DNA of 64,000 bases from Pezizomycotina sp. ARF18 (GCA_002224055.1 AZLU01000010.1:366409-430408); one strand, 5' to 3'. Positions 11,709 through 24,879 are shown, counted from the stretch's first letter. The notes: generated by a model from the letters alone, not told the origin. Made by a program: numbers and translations.

Positions 11709-14700
11709 CGTAGCTGGTATTCGTCTGTTTCGATTATGCCGAGCTCCTAGAGACCCTGTAGAGTAGAGTTCTCTCCTCGCTCTTTTGCTGCATGACATAA
11801 GCATTGCTGGAAGGAGCGAGGCATCAATCAATACTGAAGGTCCCGTACGGTATCCCATTGCATCGTGAGATGGATGTTTGCGGCTCGTCTGGTGTTGAAT
11901 GACCGAAGGGATTGGATTTTGGAGAATGAATCAGGAAATGATTGAAGCTTGATGCGAGCTCTGGATCAAAAGGCGAGGATCGCGAACAGAGAACGTCTGT
12001 TACACGGAAAGGCGTGGCGTTTGGCTAGAGCTCCAGGAAATCTTCTGCCGGAGATCACCGAGAACCGGGGAAAGGGTCCAATGATCGCCAATAGAATGAA
12101 ATTAAGTATATCTCTTAATCATCCTCCAAGGTTAGTATCGTGAAGTCGTAATAGAAGTACCTGTTGTAGATTATACGTATATAGATAATTAAACGAATAA
12201 ATAAGTAGATAATTGAAGGAATTAAAATAAATTAAGCAGATGAATAAATAAAATAATAAGCCATTTAAAAAAAAAAAAAAAAAAAAAGAATTAACAACTA
12301 CTTGGTCTAAATAAACAGCTTATCATTTTTCAACTCCCCTTATAAAATCCGATAGAGATACAAAAAAGCAACATCGCAGGATCCTACTAGGTTGAAGGCA
12401 AGAAAATCATGCAAACAATAATATACATAAGATAACTAAAGCCGTAGAAGGTAAGGTCCATGAATCGAAGTTGTGGCTGAAAATACTGCTTCTTTCCGCC
12501 GGGAAATCATTCGTTCTGATTACCTCTTACAGAATCTGCATTGCACATTACAAGGTATATATTATACCATTCGTCGAATACTATTCTTTTCCACGCGATT
12601 TTGTCTTTTTTCCTTTCTGTGGGAAATTTCCCAAAGCTCGTGCATCTCTCGGCTCTTGGGGCCTTCCGCATGCATCCGCAGTACCCTGCATAGCACTAGC
12701 GCGCAGAAAGCATCCGAGAAGGCACATTCGTCAATACAGGCAGACCAATCAAATCACAGTCATGGGCCTCCCGTCTGTCGTTGCTGCTTCCCGAAGGCTG
12801 GATGGGAAGAAGGAAAGATGGTATGCGAAATCCTCAGTGTGGGAAATACATTATCAATAGCTCCTCTGTTTCCTATTTTGTTATCTGCAATCCAGCGAGA
12901 AACTTAGGCACTCAAAACCTGGGTAGTACAGGAGACACGTTTTATGTACTTTGTTTTTCTTCCTTTTCTTTTCTTTGTCTCGCTTCCTCTTGTGACTCCC
13001 AGCAACTTACGTTTCTAGGTTCCAAGCCCGTGATACGTCCTTGAAAAAGATCTCGCTGACTATTATGTGCAGTAACAGATTTTGTTTCTGCTTCATAGGA
13101 GCACATGACTTGCACCGTCTCCAAGTCTCCCCTATAGGTACTTAAGTAAGCCTAGGAGCTCCGTACCTAAACAGTTTTTCCTCCGTAGCCTCATACGCCG
13201 AATAAGAGGCGTTCATTTTAATCTTAAGGGAGACCGATTTCGTTTTATCGGCTTTGACCATAGCCTCTTCCTTTTCTTCGGAAGCTGCGGATGAACTTGG
13301 CAGGTTCTCTTAGTTAAAGTTCGACTAAACCTACTAAGCTTTCTTGTATCGGTGAGATGGGACGTTGGAGTGAAATTCCTATCAGAATGCTCAGCATCTG
13401 CAGAAGGACAAAGTCAGTTACGCACCAAAACTAGCTCACCACAAGGATGTTCTCATGACATGGTGGAAATGCAGTTATTAGTATTTCTCCCATTTTTTTT
13501 CGTTTCTTTTTTCTGAATTTTCAGAGATTTTCACAGGCCTTTTAACGCTGAAATTCCAAGAGGAAGCCTCAAGGATGCAGAATTGACTTCATCGACACCA
13601 GATTCTAGAATAACACCCTTTTCACCTAGTACCAGTGCTATCCAAGGACCTGCAATTTTTGCCACGCTGGTGTCTCATAAGAAAGATCTAACCCGCATCA
13701 AGTGGGCCCATCCTACCCCAAAATGGCGCACGGATACATGCAGTGTAGCTGCTTCTCAATTGCATGCATCGTGCACCGTGCTAGCCTTTGTTCTCAGAGC
13801 TTCTTGGAATGTGCGGACGGACTGGGTATACTTCTATTAAGTTCGGGAATGTCACGAGGAATTGGCTCAATGGAGTTTCGCGGAAAGGTACTTTAGCGAT
13901 TCCATCGAACTCCAATTTGTATATTGTACGCTTTTCCCTCTCCTGTGCAATGGTTTCGTTTTTATTTGCGTCATATCCGCAAATTGTTTCCGTCCTCCTT
14001 TTCCACGCGTAGAGGACTTCACCTTTCGCAAGCTAATAGGCTTCGCCTCAACTTCAAATAGAATGGGAAAAGCAGGAACCAAAATGCTGGGCCTTTCCGG
14101 CTGCTGCCCTTCAGTAGCGCTTCTCGCAGAGGCATCTCCGTGAGGCAATGGTCTTCTTCCGCGTTTGCTTCCACGCCCCTATCCTAGAAAACAATTGGCT
14201 ACAAGTATAAAGGAGCGCCGCCTGTGGTATGTCTTACCTTTTAGCCCTCAAGGCTAAATGGACGGTATCTACATATTCAAAAAGATTGAATTCCTAGCCT
14301 TTTCCTGATTCTAAACTATAGGGAATTCTATCGACGGGAAGGAATCGTTCCAGTTCGCTTCGGTGCAAACCTAGGAACCTCCTCATAGGATACTCGTGGA
14401 CGATCGAATCCTATCTCTCGAAATTTATTACGCGGGGCTTTAAAAAGTGATTATTCCATATCATCAGAGCGGAAGCTAGTAGACTTTAAAGTTTGGTCCA
14501 GAGGGATTCTGAGACAGGAGGAAAGCCAATGGACAGGAAGAGTTGTTTCAATGGATTTAAAACCTGGTAAGTGGCAAGTGGCGTCTAGGAGGACGACGTG
14601 ATTGCATCTTATCATTTTGTGCTGAGGTTTGAACCCACTAATTAGTATATTGCTGCATTTTATAAGCCAATAGGACGCAAATTCTCGGTTTCTCTCCGCA

Positions 14701-16363
14701 GACAAGCACTCGAACGTTAAGCTTCAATACTCGATAAGCACAGGTTATCCCCGATTCCCTCCTTACTACGTTGTATCGCGCCTTTCCTTTGAGTTTGCAC
14801 GAAGATCAATCAACTTGCTCTACAGGATACCACGAGCTTTATTTATCTACGAGAGCTCCGTAATCAAATGCCATTAGCACTTCACTAAGGCTCTACAGTC
14901 ATTGTTGTTTCTTCAGGCTCCAGTCTACATAATCATACCTTCTAGAGCGGGCCCCGAAGCTTCCTTTAGTGTTCTTTGCTCTTGAACATGCCCGTCTCCG
15001 CTGTTCATTCAAACCTTTCGCTCTGTTATTCGTCTCCTGATATCAACCTCCTACCCCGCACCGGCATTGCCCGCCTTTTTAAACCCCTTCTTTACGGCAG
15101 CTATTAGACAATTTCCACAACTCAACGGATTAACGGAAAAATGCAATAGGTCACGTTCTAGGAAAGTCTAATGCTGATTCAACAGGAATTTGTGGCATGT
15201 TTTTCGCTTCAAGACCCTCGTGGTTTGCCGCTTGCCGGATCACATTCAGGGTCTAATTTTCCCGGCAAAAAACGAACAACGCATTCAAACCCTTTTAACT
15301 CGTCTAAGTCCACTCCGGTGATTATTATCTTCATACGGTAGAAGGAGGGTACTATCCTGTACGGTACCTTCATAAACCATTACTTGTATCGGGTATGTTT
15401 ACCTAATTCTTCTCTCTATTTACTACCATCGATGCTTGCTTACTCATAGCCTTCCCCTCTCGAAGTGCTACTGTATCTTTCAACTCACGTAGTATCACTT
15501 TTACTAGCAAAAAAATGGGCTCATTTAACTGGATTTAGACTTCTAATATATATACGGGCAAGCTTTATCCTATGAAAAAGCTAGAAGGTAAGAAAAAAGC
15601 TCTGAGACTTTGATGATATAAGCATGCATTACATGGCAATAAGAAGGGGGGGGCTTTTAACAGGGCATAATCATATTTTAGCACGAACGCTTGGAATCGA
15701 ACCAACCCTATCAGACTTTTAAAATTTCCCGTTTATCAAAACGCGCACAATCATACATATTCACTAATCCCTCTCCTATTCAAGTGAATAGCGCTGGCAG
15801 GGAGTGGGAGTGGTTAGTGGACGAGGCTTTTTGGCTATCCACCCGTCCCTACCAAAGGGATATTCAGTATAGAGCCGTTGGACGAAGGTGACTGACGGAG
15901 TTTGAAATTATTAGTCGGAATGATTGTCATAAACGATATCACACAGGTAACTTGATAAATAGATGAGAGCAGAGGAAGAACGAAAACGAGTTATGCACGC
16001 AGATAAAGTTTATTGGGTTGTCAAGTACGCGTTTGAACAGGTTTGTATAATTTTATTTACTTATTTTGGAACTTGGGTATCGTTTCCAAAGACTGGGGAT
16101 ATAATAAAAACATGAATCTCACCAAAGGACGTGTATCATCAATGTAGAAAAAATTAAACGGAAAGAAATATGGAATGAGTATCCTCAAGGAAGTTTAAAA
16201 GGATGGACACGGGAATTAAAGGGAGATACAATGATACTAGGTAATGGTGAAAACAAAAGATGAATGACGAGAGAAAAACGGTAAAAACAATAAGCTGCCA
16301 AAAGAAAAGATCGTTAAAGCATATATCGTATGTACATACATACTTTATTTAAGGATAGAACAA

Positions 16364-18008
16364 TTACTGGACGGGGCAATTCTCGATATCTGGCGGGAGA
16401 CCGTCCGTCCCGCTCATCTCACCGAGAAGTTCCGTTGGAGGAGAACCTACAGATTGCATCTACATAGGTTGAAGAAAAACGACGAGTCAGTTTTCATGTC
16501 AGACGACCCACATTTATCTCCGAAGGTGAACTTCATTATAAAAAACGTTATCAAAGATATAGGAAGAAACTTCATACCTTCTGCATCTTCTCAACCACGT
16601 ACTCCCGATCCCTCTCGTTCGAGTCCTTATAGCTCGGCTCCTCGAACTTCTTAACGATATCCCTAACGATCTGCGCCTGCTCCCTGTACTTCGCAAACTC
16701 CTCCGGCGCAGTTTTCGACTCGTTCTCCGCGAGCCACGCGGGGAACTTATCGTCGAGCTCCTTCATGGGTTCGTACAGTATCTCTTTGTTCGTGAGCTGC
16801 TCCATCATACCCATGAGCATCTTGGAGAAGTCCTCCTCGGAGCCGCCGCCGCCCCCTTCGCCGCCGGCCATCTGCATCTGCTTGAGCATTTCCGCGAGGA
16901 AGTCGTCCGTATTCGAGTCGGCCAGCTCCGTGTCTATCTCGGCGCCGGATTCTTTCATGCGCGCCATCGTCTGCGCGATCCGCTCGTGGAAATCGTCGGA
17001 CGAAGAGGCGTCGGCGGCTTTCTTTCCGGCGGATGAGGAGGGACCTGCTGCGGCGTCGGTCGGCGGTTCCTTGGATGTGCTGTGGCCTTGTCGAGTTCCG
17101 ACACCAGCGAGTCGAATTGTGCCTGAAGTTCGGGCTGTAAGGAAGAAATGTCCAAATGTTAGCACATCGTATCGCGATATTCCTTGAGGTAAATGGAGCT
17201 TATATCATCAATGAAGAAAATAAAAAATAAAAAATAAGAAAGGGCGAAGTAAAGTAAAATGAAGAAGAGAAGATAAAGTAAAATAGTAATCTTCAAAGCA
17301 AGGGTAAGTTCAAAAATACCGAATCTTCCATTCCCTTCAGTAGGTCCACCATCCTTGCTGCAGCTGCTTCGCAAAATCATCGTCGAGGGAACCGAGAGAA
17401 GGGAACCTCCCTCGTTGCCTGCTGCAGCGCCTTGCCTTGATGACTCGCCATTGTCACCTCCGGCCGACTTGCTCTGTGAAGGTCCGGAGAACTCGTCCAG
17501 CATGTCTGAAATACCGAGAAAAACAAAGATTGCGCAACGTATTAGCTCCCAAAGTGACGCCCTTTTATTCCTCGACTGTTCTTTATCACAAATTAGCAGC
17601 GTCCATACCATCGAGATCATCCATATCGTCATCGTCGTCTTCATCCTCAAAGTCCTCGTCATCGTCCAAGCCGGAAGCCGCCAGCGCAGCAGCTGTCATG
17701 CTGTCGAGGGCGACGTCCTGAGCTTCCAGGGCGCCCATGGGGGAGGTGGCGGATACTGTCGTCTTGAGCCCCAACGAGGCCTCTTCGTCGTGCGGCGATT
17801 TCTGTTCCTCGTGGATGTAGAGCTCGACGTGCTTTACTATGGAAGATTGTCTCGGCTTGAGCTCGAGCCCGAGCGGCGGGACTTCTTCCGTAGTAGTAGT
17901 AGTTGTCTCGGCGGCGGGGGCGTCGGCAACAGGCGCTTCTGCAGGTGGAGCTGCAGGTGGTGGAGTTGCTGCAGGTGCAGCATCGGGAACAGCTGGTGCG
18001 TCGGTCAT
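16364..18008 (-). CDS. PEX19: Peroxin-19, import receptor for peroxisomal membrane proteins
   Basis: Pex19 binds peroxisomal membrane proteins in the cytosol and delivers them to Pex3. Four exons are visible: 18008-17609, 17505-17320, 17134-16578 and 16459-16364. The protein starts with a Pro/Ala-rich region. An acidic tract (DDDDDMDDLDG) runs across the splice into MLDEFSG, matching the family's DDLDDVLDEF region. Next come FAKQLQQG and MVDLLKGMED, then the signature EILYEPMKELDDKFPAWL. The last exon ends PPDIENCPVQ, a CaaX box (CPVQ) for farnesylation as known for Pex19. About three one-base frame changes interrupt exons 2 and 3, while homology continues on both sides. The gene is divergent from the eS27 gene, with 781 bases between their starts. 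Identification is very secure. Confidence 0.95.
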
Positions 18009-18789
18009 TTTTTTCGACCCAGAGATCTGTTACGCTTATTATTGTCCTGGGGTCAAATGTAAAGATTGCTATAGATAAGGGATTTGTAGTTGTTGCCTTC
18101 GTTATACCGGTAACTTTAACAGTCGTGATTTCGAAACTTTTTTTCCCCTTGTACGCGAAAAAACAACGTTTCACGCGGCAGTGGGGCGGCGGTCTTTAAT
18201 TTACAGGATTTCTTCTTGATATTGGGCAAAAAAAAAATAAAAAAAAATTAAAGCTGAAAATCAGCTCCGGCCAGTTGAGGAAAGAGATCGACGAGTCACA
18301 TGTTCAGCCACAATAGGCTTTACCCGAAGCGAAAAATCAGAGAAGCCACAGCCAGAAATTTGAGCCTCAAAATCTGTGGCTGAAGGGAAGAAAGCTTATA
18401 TATATCACGTGCTGAAGTAGAAGTCACACATTCTTTGTGGCGTTTGCCCGAAATGGAAGTCTAATTGCTTTTTTACGAATACTTCAATCTAGGGCATTAA
18501 CCCTCCCTCTTTTTTTAGCAAATAGGAACTGCTTCCAGCAAAGAAGGACAAAAAAAAATTGGCCCTTCAATTTTTGCCTGAAGGAAAAAAATTCAATTTT
18601 CAAGAGTCATCGCCCCCCTCTATCATTTTCTAGACAAAACACCATCTCCCTTTTCTCTTAATCCATCCCGTCGAGTCGAGATCCGATCCCATCGTCAATC
18701 CTTTCAATCAAAACCGCCATCGAAGCGTTATCGTTTCCAAAAGCCCTCCCAACTCAGTACAACAGTCTTAACGACACCAATCGATCAAA
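18009..18789. promoter_or_regulatory. Divergent promoter region PEX19 / eS27
   Basis: This is the 781-base space between two divergent start codons, so it must hold both promoters. It contains a hairpin-forming inverted repeat (AGCCACAG at 18344, CTGTGGCT ending 18381) and a CT-rich stretch before the eS27 start, common upstream of fungal ribosomal protein genes. No specific factor site is claimed. Confidence 0.5.
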
Positions 18790-19327
18790 ATGGTGAGATA
18801 GAGCCTTTTTGTGGAAGACCTTTCTCAAACACTTGCCACCAAGACCTCGCGTGCTCCTTCTTAGGAGATTGAAGATTAATGGGGAAGCAATACAGGAGGC
18901 TTCACCTCTGTTGCTGTTCCTCCATCTTGCTATCCAACTTCGAGCTCGCCTCGCCCTTATCAATACCTTGTTTGTCCATACTTGCTAACATCAACTCTCC
19001 TCGATATAGGTTTTAGCTGAAGATCTTCTTAACCACACCCGGCCGCCGAGGCTCGCAAGCACAAGCTCAAGGTCCGTATATCCAACGCAACATCTACAAC
19101 AATATTCAATAACTAACTCTTCGTTCCTTGCTACTCGTCTTCCAGACCCTCGTCCTGCCCCAAGATCGTTCTTCATGGACGTCAAGTGTCCCGGATGCTT
19201 CAACATCACCACGGTGTTCTCGCACGCTCAAACCGTCGTCATCTGCGGCTCCTGCGCCACCGTCCTATGCCAACCTACCGGTGGTAAAGCCCGCCTGACA
19301 GAGGGCTGCTCGTTCAGGAAGAAGTAG
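18790..19327 (+). CDS. RPS27: Small ribosomal subunit protein eS27
   Basis: eS27 is a zinc-binding 40S protein of about 82 residues. Exon 1 is the ATG alone (18790-18792), a common layout in fungal ribosomal protein genes. Exon 2 is 19010-19071 ([16 protein letters not shown]) and exon 3 is 19146-19327. The zinc-ribbon is complete, with CPGC and CGSC around [15 protein letters not shown], followed by [15 protein letters not shown]-type ending GCSFRKK. Introns are 217 and 74 bases, and the first has GCTAAC near its 3' end. Two frame breaks occur, one in exon 2 after LLN and one in exon 3 at the start of the PAPRSFF block. Each is explained by one missing C in a short C run. A broken eS27 would be lethal if real, so these are read as sequence errors. 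Confidence 0.95.
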
Positions 19328-21204
19328 ATCGTGTTTATACATCTTTCCTTCTTATTCGGTCGATAACGCTCTCTCGGTTTTTTTTTTTTTATCTCTTTTT
19401 ATTGTTTGGGATATTACAGTTCATTTTTTTTTTTTTTTTTTTTCGGGATGTGATATTCATTCAAATTTCTTCATCTGGGGCTTTTCAAAAACTTTTTTCA
19501 AAACAAACGGGATCATTGATTCTAGCATCGGTGTATGCCTATAGTCTTTTTTTTTTTCTTTTGTCCTTCCACGTCTCCTGTCTTCTATCTCTTTTTTCCA
19601 ACTCTAATATCAAATTAATCTTCTACTACCAATATCCTCTTCACATCTTTTCGCCCCACTCTTTCAACCCCTGCCACCGTACGCCACTTCCTCCTGATAT
19701 GAAGCCTTACCCATCTCCTACTTATTGGCAAAACACAGATGTGCTTTTGTTTCGATGGTTTTCGCCGGAAATTAAGGTGGATCGGAGGTTTAATCCGGGT
19801 GGCGAGTGAGCAGGGTGCATGAAAGAGTTTTGGTGGTTCAACAGATTTCATATTATTATATCAACCGTTAAAATACGCGGCATTGAGATGCTCCGTGGAT
19901 GAAGATGGTCTCTTCGCTGATTAGACATTCCGATACCTTTTGGGCATTCAAAAGAAATGAAAAGGAAAGAAGTAAAAGAGGGACAAAAAGACATTAGAAT
20001 ACTCGGTGGAATGGCATAATGAACGATGATGTACGATACGACACGGAACAAAACCATTTTTCTTCCCTTACTTCTTTCACTAGCTTTTCAAAAATACAGC
20101 TATATTTCAAGCTATAAAGGCGTCTCCATTTTTGTTGATTGTGATAAATTGTGACCCCAAAGATGGTAGAACACCAGAGTGCATGAGGCACGTAATGGAC
20201 GTGGTAGCTACCCATTGGCTCGCGTGCATGAGTGTGTTTAACGAGGACGTTACCCATCTCACGTGTTTGTATTGCTGAGCCAGATTTATACTGCCTATAA
20301 TATTGCTAATACCGGATTATAATGAAACAAACCTTGGAATTGAGCTCAAAACTCAACATTGTATGCTTAGCTATAGAGGAGCATGCTAAATATTGTTAGT
20401 ATAAACTGTCGTTTAAAAAGCTCTATTGCTTTGTTAAATTGCTTTCGTTTCCCAATGGTATTGACAATTCCAAAACTATACGAGATATGCAGAATAGCAG
20501 TTATCCCACGCGGTATAGTTGTGTGAAGGTCTAGTTAACTTAAAATCGAAATAGTTCAATAGAAATTTAGCCATCTGATCTAGGCCATTAAGAAGACCGC
20601 CGTACAGCTATCAATTATATAGTCAAAGTCAAGGCGCGGTCGTTCTTCTATTTACAGTTCTCAAACTTCTGCAGACTCTAGAGTCTATCGCAATCGAAAT
20701 TCTTAACCAGCAATTAATAATGTGAATTTTTCTCCCCACGCAGCTCACGCAGTTCACATGTGCACCATTTTCAACACGAGCATTTACTCCATAATTTTAA
20801 TCAAACAATATAATATGCAATGGTTTAATCAACCATTGCTCTTCTGAAGATATTTTTCAATAGCGTGTGCAATGTCGTACAGCGCCATGCAAGGGCGAAC
20901 TTGGACGGTCGTGAATTTATGATGAATGGATCCGCAGCGAACTTCTTCATTATTTTGGAAGTCCATCACGTGTGATATAACCAAGTTCGTCCAGAAAAAA
21001 AAAGAAAAAAAAATATCTTTATCAAACCCTAGCCTTTTCAGGCATCTGGTCTCGGTCTCGGTCTTGGGAATAAAAAAAAAGTCGGAGTTCTATCTATACT
21101 TCTTGTTGCTTTTAGGCAAGATCAGAGCTGTTTGAGGATGCGAATCATCCTACTGTTTATTATTACTTAGTATTTCTTGTTGTCATTGGTTGTCTACCGG
21201 ATTT

Positions 21205-21238
<34 letters not shown>

Positions 21239-22553
21239 TGCATTTTGTCTCTTTCCCCCCGGCCTTTTTCTTTTCCCCTCATCTCCTTCTGCTCCTTCCT
21301 CAAGTAGCTCGGTCTCTCCACTTTTTAATTATCATTTATATATTAATCGAGGTCTATCGTATATCGTGCGAATTTTTTCCTGGGGAAAATTATTATTGTT
21401 CTTCATCCGAATCCTAAAAAACACACAAAGCGAAAAAAAATCTCGAACCTCAGAAAGGCCCACGAGCTTCTCGACTCTTTAATTAGCAGGGAGCAGGACG
21501 GGATTGCTCTTTCAATGTTCTAGGTCTGTTATATCTGCTATATCATTAAGTTATTTCCTTTTGCATTCTTTCTTCCTTCAAGGTTTTTTGATTATAAGGT
21601 TTGGCTGTTGGGCATCGATCTCTTGTGAAGGTCCAGAATTACAGGCGCTTGTATTTTTCCCGTTCTTTTAGCGTTTTGGATATATTGCAACTGCATCCCT
21701 CCGACGCCCAATTAACTTTTTTTCGGTCTGGAGATCAAAGAAACCGCCTGATAAATCTGATATCCACACGGTCGGTATATCTCTTTGTTCATAGTATTTC
21801 TGATCTAGTATTGCTGGAATCGTCGCCTCTTCGTTTGTTCTCTTTCTCTATAGCTCTTTGGACACTTTGGTTGACAAAGAGCATTATATATAAAAAAAAT
21901 TTATCTATATTCATTTTGTTCAAATCTTTTTAGGGTGCAGTTTGTGGAGTGCATTGCCGCTTTCTTTTTTGATAATATTAGCTCGTCGTCATTGCTCTCT
22001 TCTTGGTGGTGTGTCAGGGGAATCCTCTCTTTTTTTTTTTTTTTTTTCTGCCCTTTGTATTCTCTTCCTCTCCTATTAAAAAGTCAGCTGTTCTCCACCC
22101 CTCTGACAAAGAATACCTCTCTCTAATCGCCTCGAGGAACGGCAAATGCCAGTCATTCTCGTAACATCACAACTTTTTTTCCTTTTCACACAGAGGTCAA
22201 ACCCTGTGGATCTCTGTATCCTCGACTGTTCTCTTCCATTTCATATGATTAACGATTTCCTCTCTTTAGATCCTCTACTCATCTATTTGAAGTCAGTTTG
22301 GAGTTAGTCTATCCTGTGGTTGGTTCGCCTCCCTCAGCCTCTTAGAAATCGGGGAAAAGAGGAGAACACTTCCGGCTGGCCCCTGTCGATATTCCGTCAG
22401 TAAAACTCTATGAGCGTCTCCAACTCTGGGGTCTGCTTCTAGGAGTTTTTTTTTTCGTCTTCCCAGATCGAAATTATCACTAAGACCGGGCAGCATCAAG
22501 CAGCCCTATCTAATTTTATAGGATATTTTCTCTTTATTTTTGTTTTAATCGCC
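19328..22553. other. Intergenic space, eS27 to RING-ligase gene
   Basis: About 3.2 kb with no recognisable gene. T-rich DNA follows the eS27 stop (likely 3' UTR). From about 21.0 to 22.5 kb the + strand is strongly pyrimidine-rich, as expected for a long leader of the following + strand gene. It contains the T10-A25 tract listed separately. Confidence 0.5.
21202..21236. repeat. T10-A25 junction tract
   Basis: Ten T are followed directly by twenty-five A, with the same configuration as the tract at 4824-4858. Confidence 0.85.
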
Positions 22554-24851
22554 ATGCCTTTCCCCTTGTAAAGCTCCTTTTCTTTTGTTATCCTCCTCGT
22601 ACTTCTTCTCCTACTCCTGTACATCTCCCTTTCGTCATCGCTACCGATAACCGCCCACCCTCGCTCTTTCCGACATCCGCTATATATCCTTGCCAAGACA
22701 ACTCTACGTTCTTCCTTTCTCGACCCGCGGCCTTCGGTCCTTCGCTGCCCAAGACCGGACTGACCGGCCAACTCTACGTCCTCGAGGAGACTGAACTTGC
22801 CTGCGACGATGCTGTCGGCGGAGACGATCACGGCAGGGCCAGCGGTGGCGGCGCCCACGTGATACCGAGACGAACCCCGACGTCCATTATTCGAACATCG
22901 ACTCGTATACCGATGAGCGTAAGGCGGGTCTCGAGCCGTACGCCGGCTAAGAACCAGCGGAGGGGTGTAAAGGCAACCGAGCCCCACGCCGATATAGAAC
23001 GCTACAGGAGAGCGCGGAGATGCAAGGCAAGATCCTGCTAGTTAATCGCGGCGGTGCGGCTTCTACGAGAAGGTCATGTGGTGCCAAAGGAGGGGAGCTA
23101 TTGCGGTAGTCGTCGGCGATAACGAAGCGCACCGGCCGCTGCTTACGATGTACGCAAAGGTCAGTATATACTCTTTCTTGCTCCTTGAATTTTTTTTTTT
23201 TCCTCCCCATTTATTAGTAACCGGAATCATTCCGACTAACGTTAATATATGACTAGGCGATACGTCTAACATCACGATCCCCGCCATTTTCACCTCGTAT
23301 ACGACGGCACACCTCTTACGTCTCTCCTTCCGAAAGGTGCTTTCGCCGCTCACAAAGCCAAGTACCACCAAGCGACCAAGCCGACATCAATACTCCCCAG
23401 TGCTTGCCTCGTCTACTGCGGCAAGCCTAAGCTCCAGGCTAACGGCCTATTTTTATTCCGGACGTATAGCGGCAAGGATAGCAAGGCTACTACCCAGGAC
23501 GTTTACTCCGATTCCTACTCCCGATCGGCGATGCTCCTCTGGACAGCGAATCGTCGAAGCAGAATCAAATACGAAGAGCACGACCGCAAAGAATACTGAT
23601 CGGCGAAGAGTGGCGATTCTAAGAAGAAAGGTGGATTGAAGTGGACAATTCCGTCCGCCCTCGAGCAGTGGCGAGCTAGAGTATATCGTTGTAGAAGGTG
23701 ATGGTAAATCCTCATCTTCCTCCAAATCAGGCAAGAACGACGTTACCGTAAATGCTGCACTGGGAGCGCACGACGAGCAAGGAATTCGTTAAAGCAAGCG
23801 CCATCGGATTTGAAGGTTCGGGATGGGTTAAGACGCGCGAAAGAAGAAGAGCAGCAAGGATACGAACGGGGATGACAAGACGCCTGAGGATGGAAACGAG
23901 GACGAGCCGGATATGAGTGAAGGACTTTGGATTACTTTAACGCCTACAAGGCTTAGCAGCAGCCCATTTGTTGATACCCTCCTGGTGCTCGTTGTCAGTC
24001 CACTCGTGACATTGACTATTGTCTACAGTAAGTCTGCAAAATCAGTTAAATCCCTAACATGTGTTATCAATGCTAACATCTCCGAAGCCATGCTATTACT
24101 TCGCTCCCGATACGCCGTAGAAGGTGGCGCGCTCCAAAATCCGTCGTCGACCGCCTTCCGGTGCGCACTTACCACTCAATCCCAAGCAGCCCTCCATCGC
24201 CGACAGGTGCATACCCATCATCAACCTCCCGAAATTCGTCCCTAGAACGGCCGGTGCCGTACCAGGTCGCGAGAAAACGAACCATCTTCGTCGCCTAGCA
24301 GTCACACCTCTCAGGAATCCGCTTCCAGCTCGACCCCTCGATCGTAAGGGTTAATATCCCGCGTCGCGACAGCACCGGAAGATTCCTCTCCCACCCCGGG
24401 ATTCAGGTATTTCCCGCCCTCGCGCGAGTGCGTAGTCTGCCTTGAAGAGTACGTCGACGGTGTCTCCCGCGTCATGAGCCTACCATGCGGCCACGAGTTC
24501 CACGTCAACTGCATAACCCCATGGCTCACGACCCGGCGGAGGACGTGTCCTATATGTAAAGGAGACGTCGTCCGGGGCATTGGAATGGCGGAGCAGTCGC
24601 AAGAGGAGCCCAGGAGAGGCCTTTCTGGTATTGCGGGATGGGGCATGGACCGCATCAGGGCTCTCGTCGGTGTTGCAGGTATATACAACTTGACCTGGGG
24701 CAGCTCGAGCGCCGACGAACGGACGCCGCTGATAGACGACTCGGTAAATGCGGATGCTCATGAAAGGGATGAACTCGGCAGGCGGTTGTCGACGTCTACA
24801 TCCGATCAGGACATTCTGCTTGAAAAATTAATAATCTGCGAAATAGGATAA
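22554..24851 (+). CDS. PA-TM-RING E3 ubiquitin ligase
   Basis: This is a membrane-anchored RING-H2 ubiquitin ligase of the PA-TM-RING type, which acts on endosomal, Golgi or vacuolar membranes in other fungi. The start at 22554 is followed by a hydrophobic leucine-rich signal (LLVLLLLLLYISL). A protease-associated domain is visible as KILLVNRGG, GFYEKVMWCQRRGAIAVVVG and, after an intron near 23160-23257, DTSNITIPAIFTSYTTAHLL. A transmembrane segment (VDTLLVLVVSPLVTLTIVY) lies at about 23970-24030. The RING-H2 finger reads CVVCLEEYVDG, MSLPCGHEFHVNCITPWL and TCPICKGDVVRG at 24430-24570. The domain order is therefore signal, PA, TM, RING. Many one-base frame changes divide the N-terminal two thirds, whereas the RING part is one clean frame. 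Family call is firm; the precise orthologue is not. Confidence 0.88.
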
Positions 24852-24879
24852 AGTAAATATTGCCATGTCATCGTCATTT

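Larger units (their letters stand above)
6245..16363. other. 10-kb stretch without a recognisable gene
   Basis: Open frames are scattered on both strands and none exceeds about 170 codons. None matches a family I know, and no transposase, reverse transcriptase or mitochondrial protein was recognised. The first 1.9 kb may include the promoter and leader of the bZIP gene. From about 8.7 to 15.9 kb the sequence changes texture. It has mixed composition with few long A/T tracts apart from runs at 8985-9007, 11672-11707 and 12266-12287. Purine-rich DNA lies at 8280-8425. Confidence 0.45.

Noticed and set aside
15660-15760. tRNA candidate on the minus strand with GGTTCGATTCC
   Set aside because: The T-arm is plausible but no matching acceptor strand, D-arm or anticodon stem could be folded at the right spacing.
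17355-18062. 235-codon + strand frame opposite PEX19
   Set aside because: It is the antisense shadow of the GC-rich PEX19 exons.
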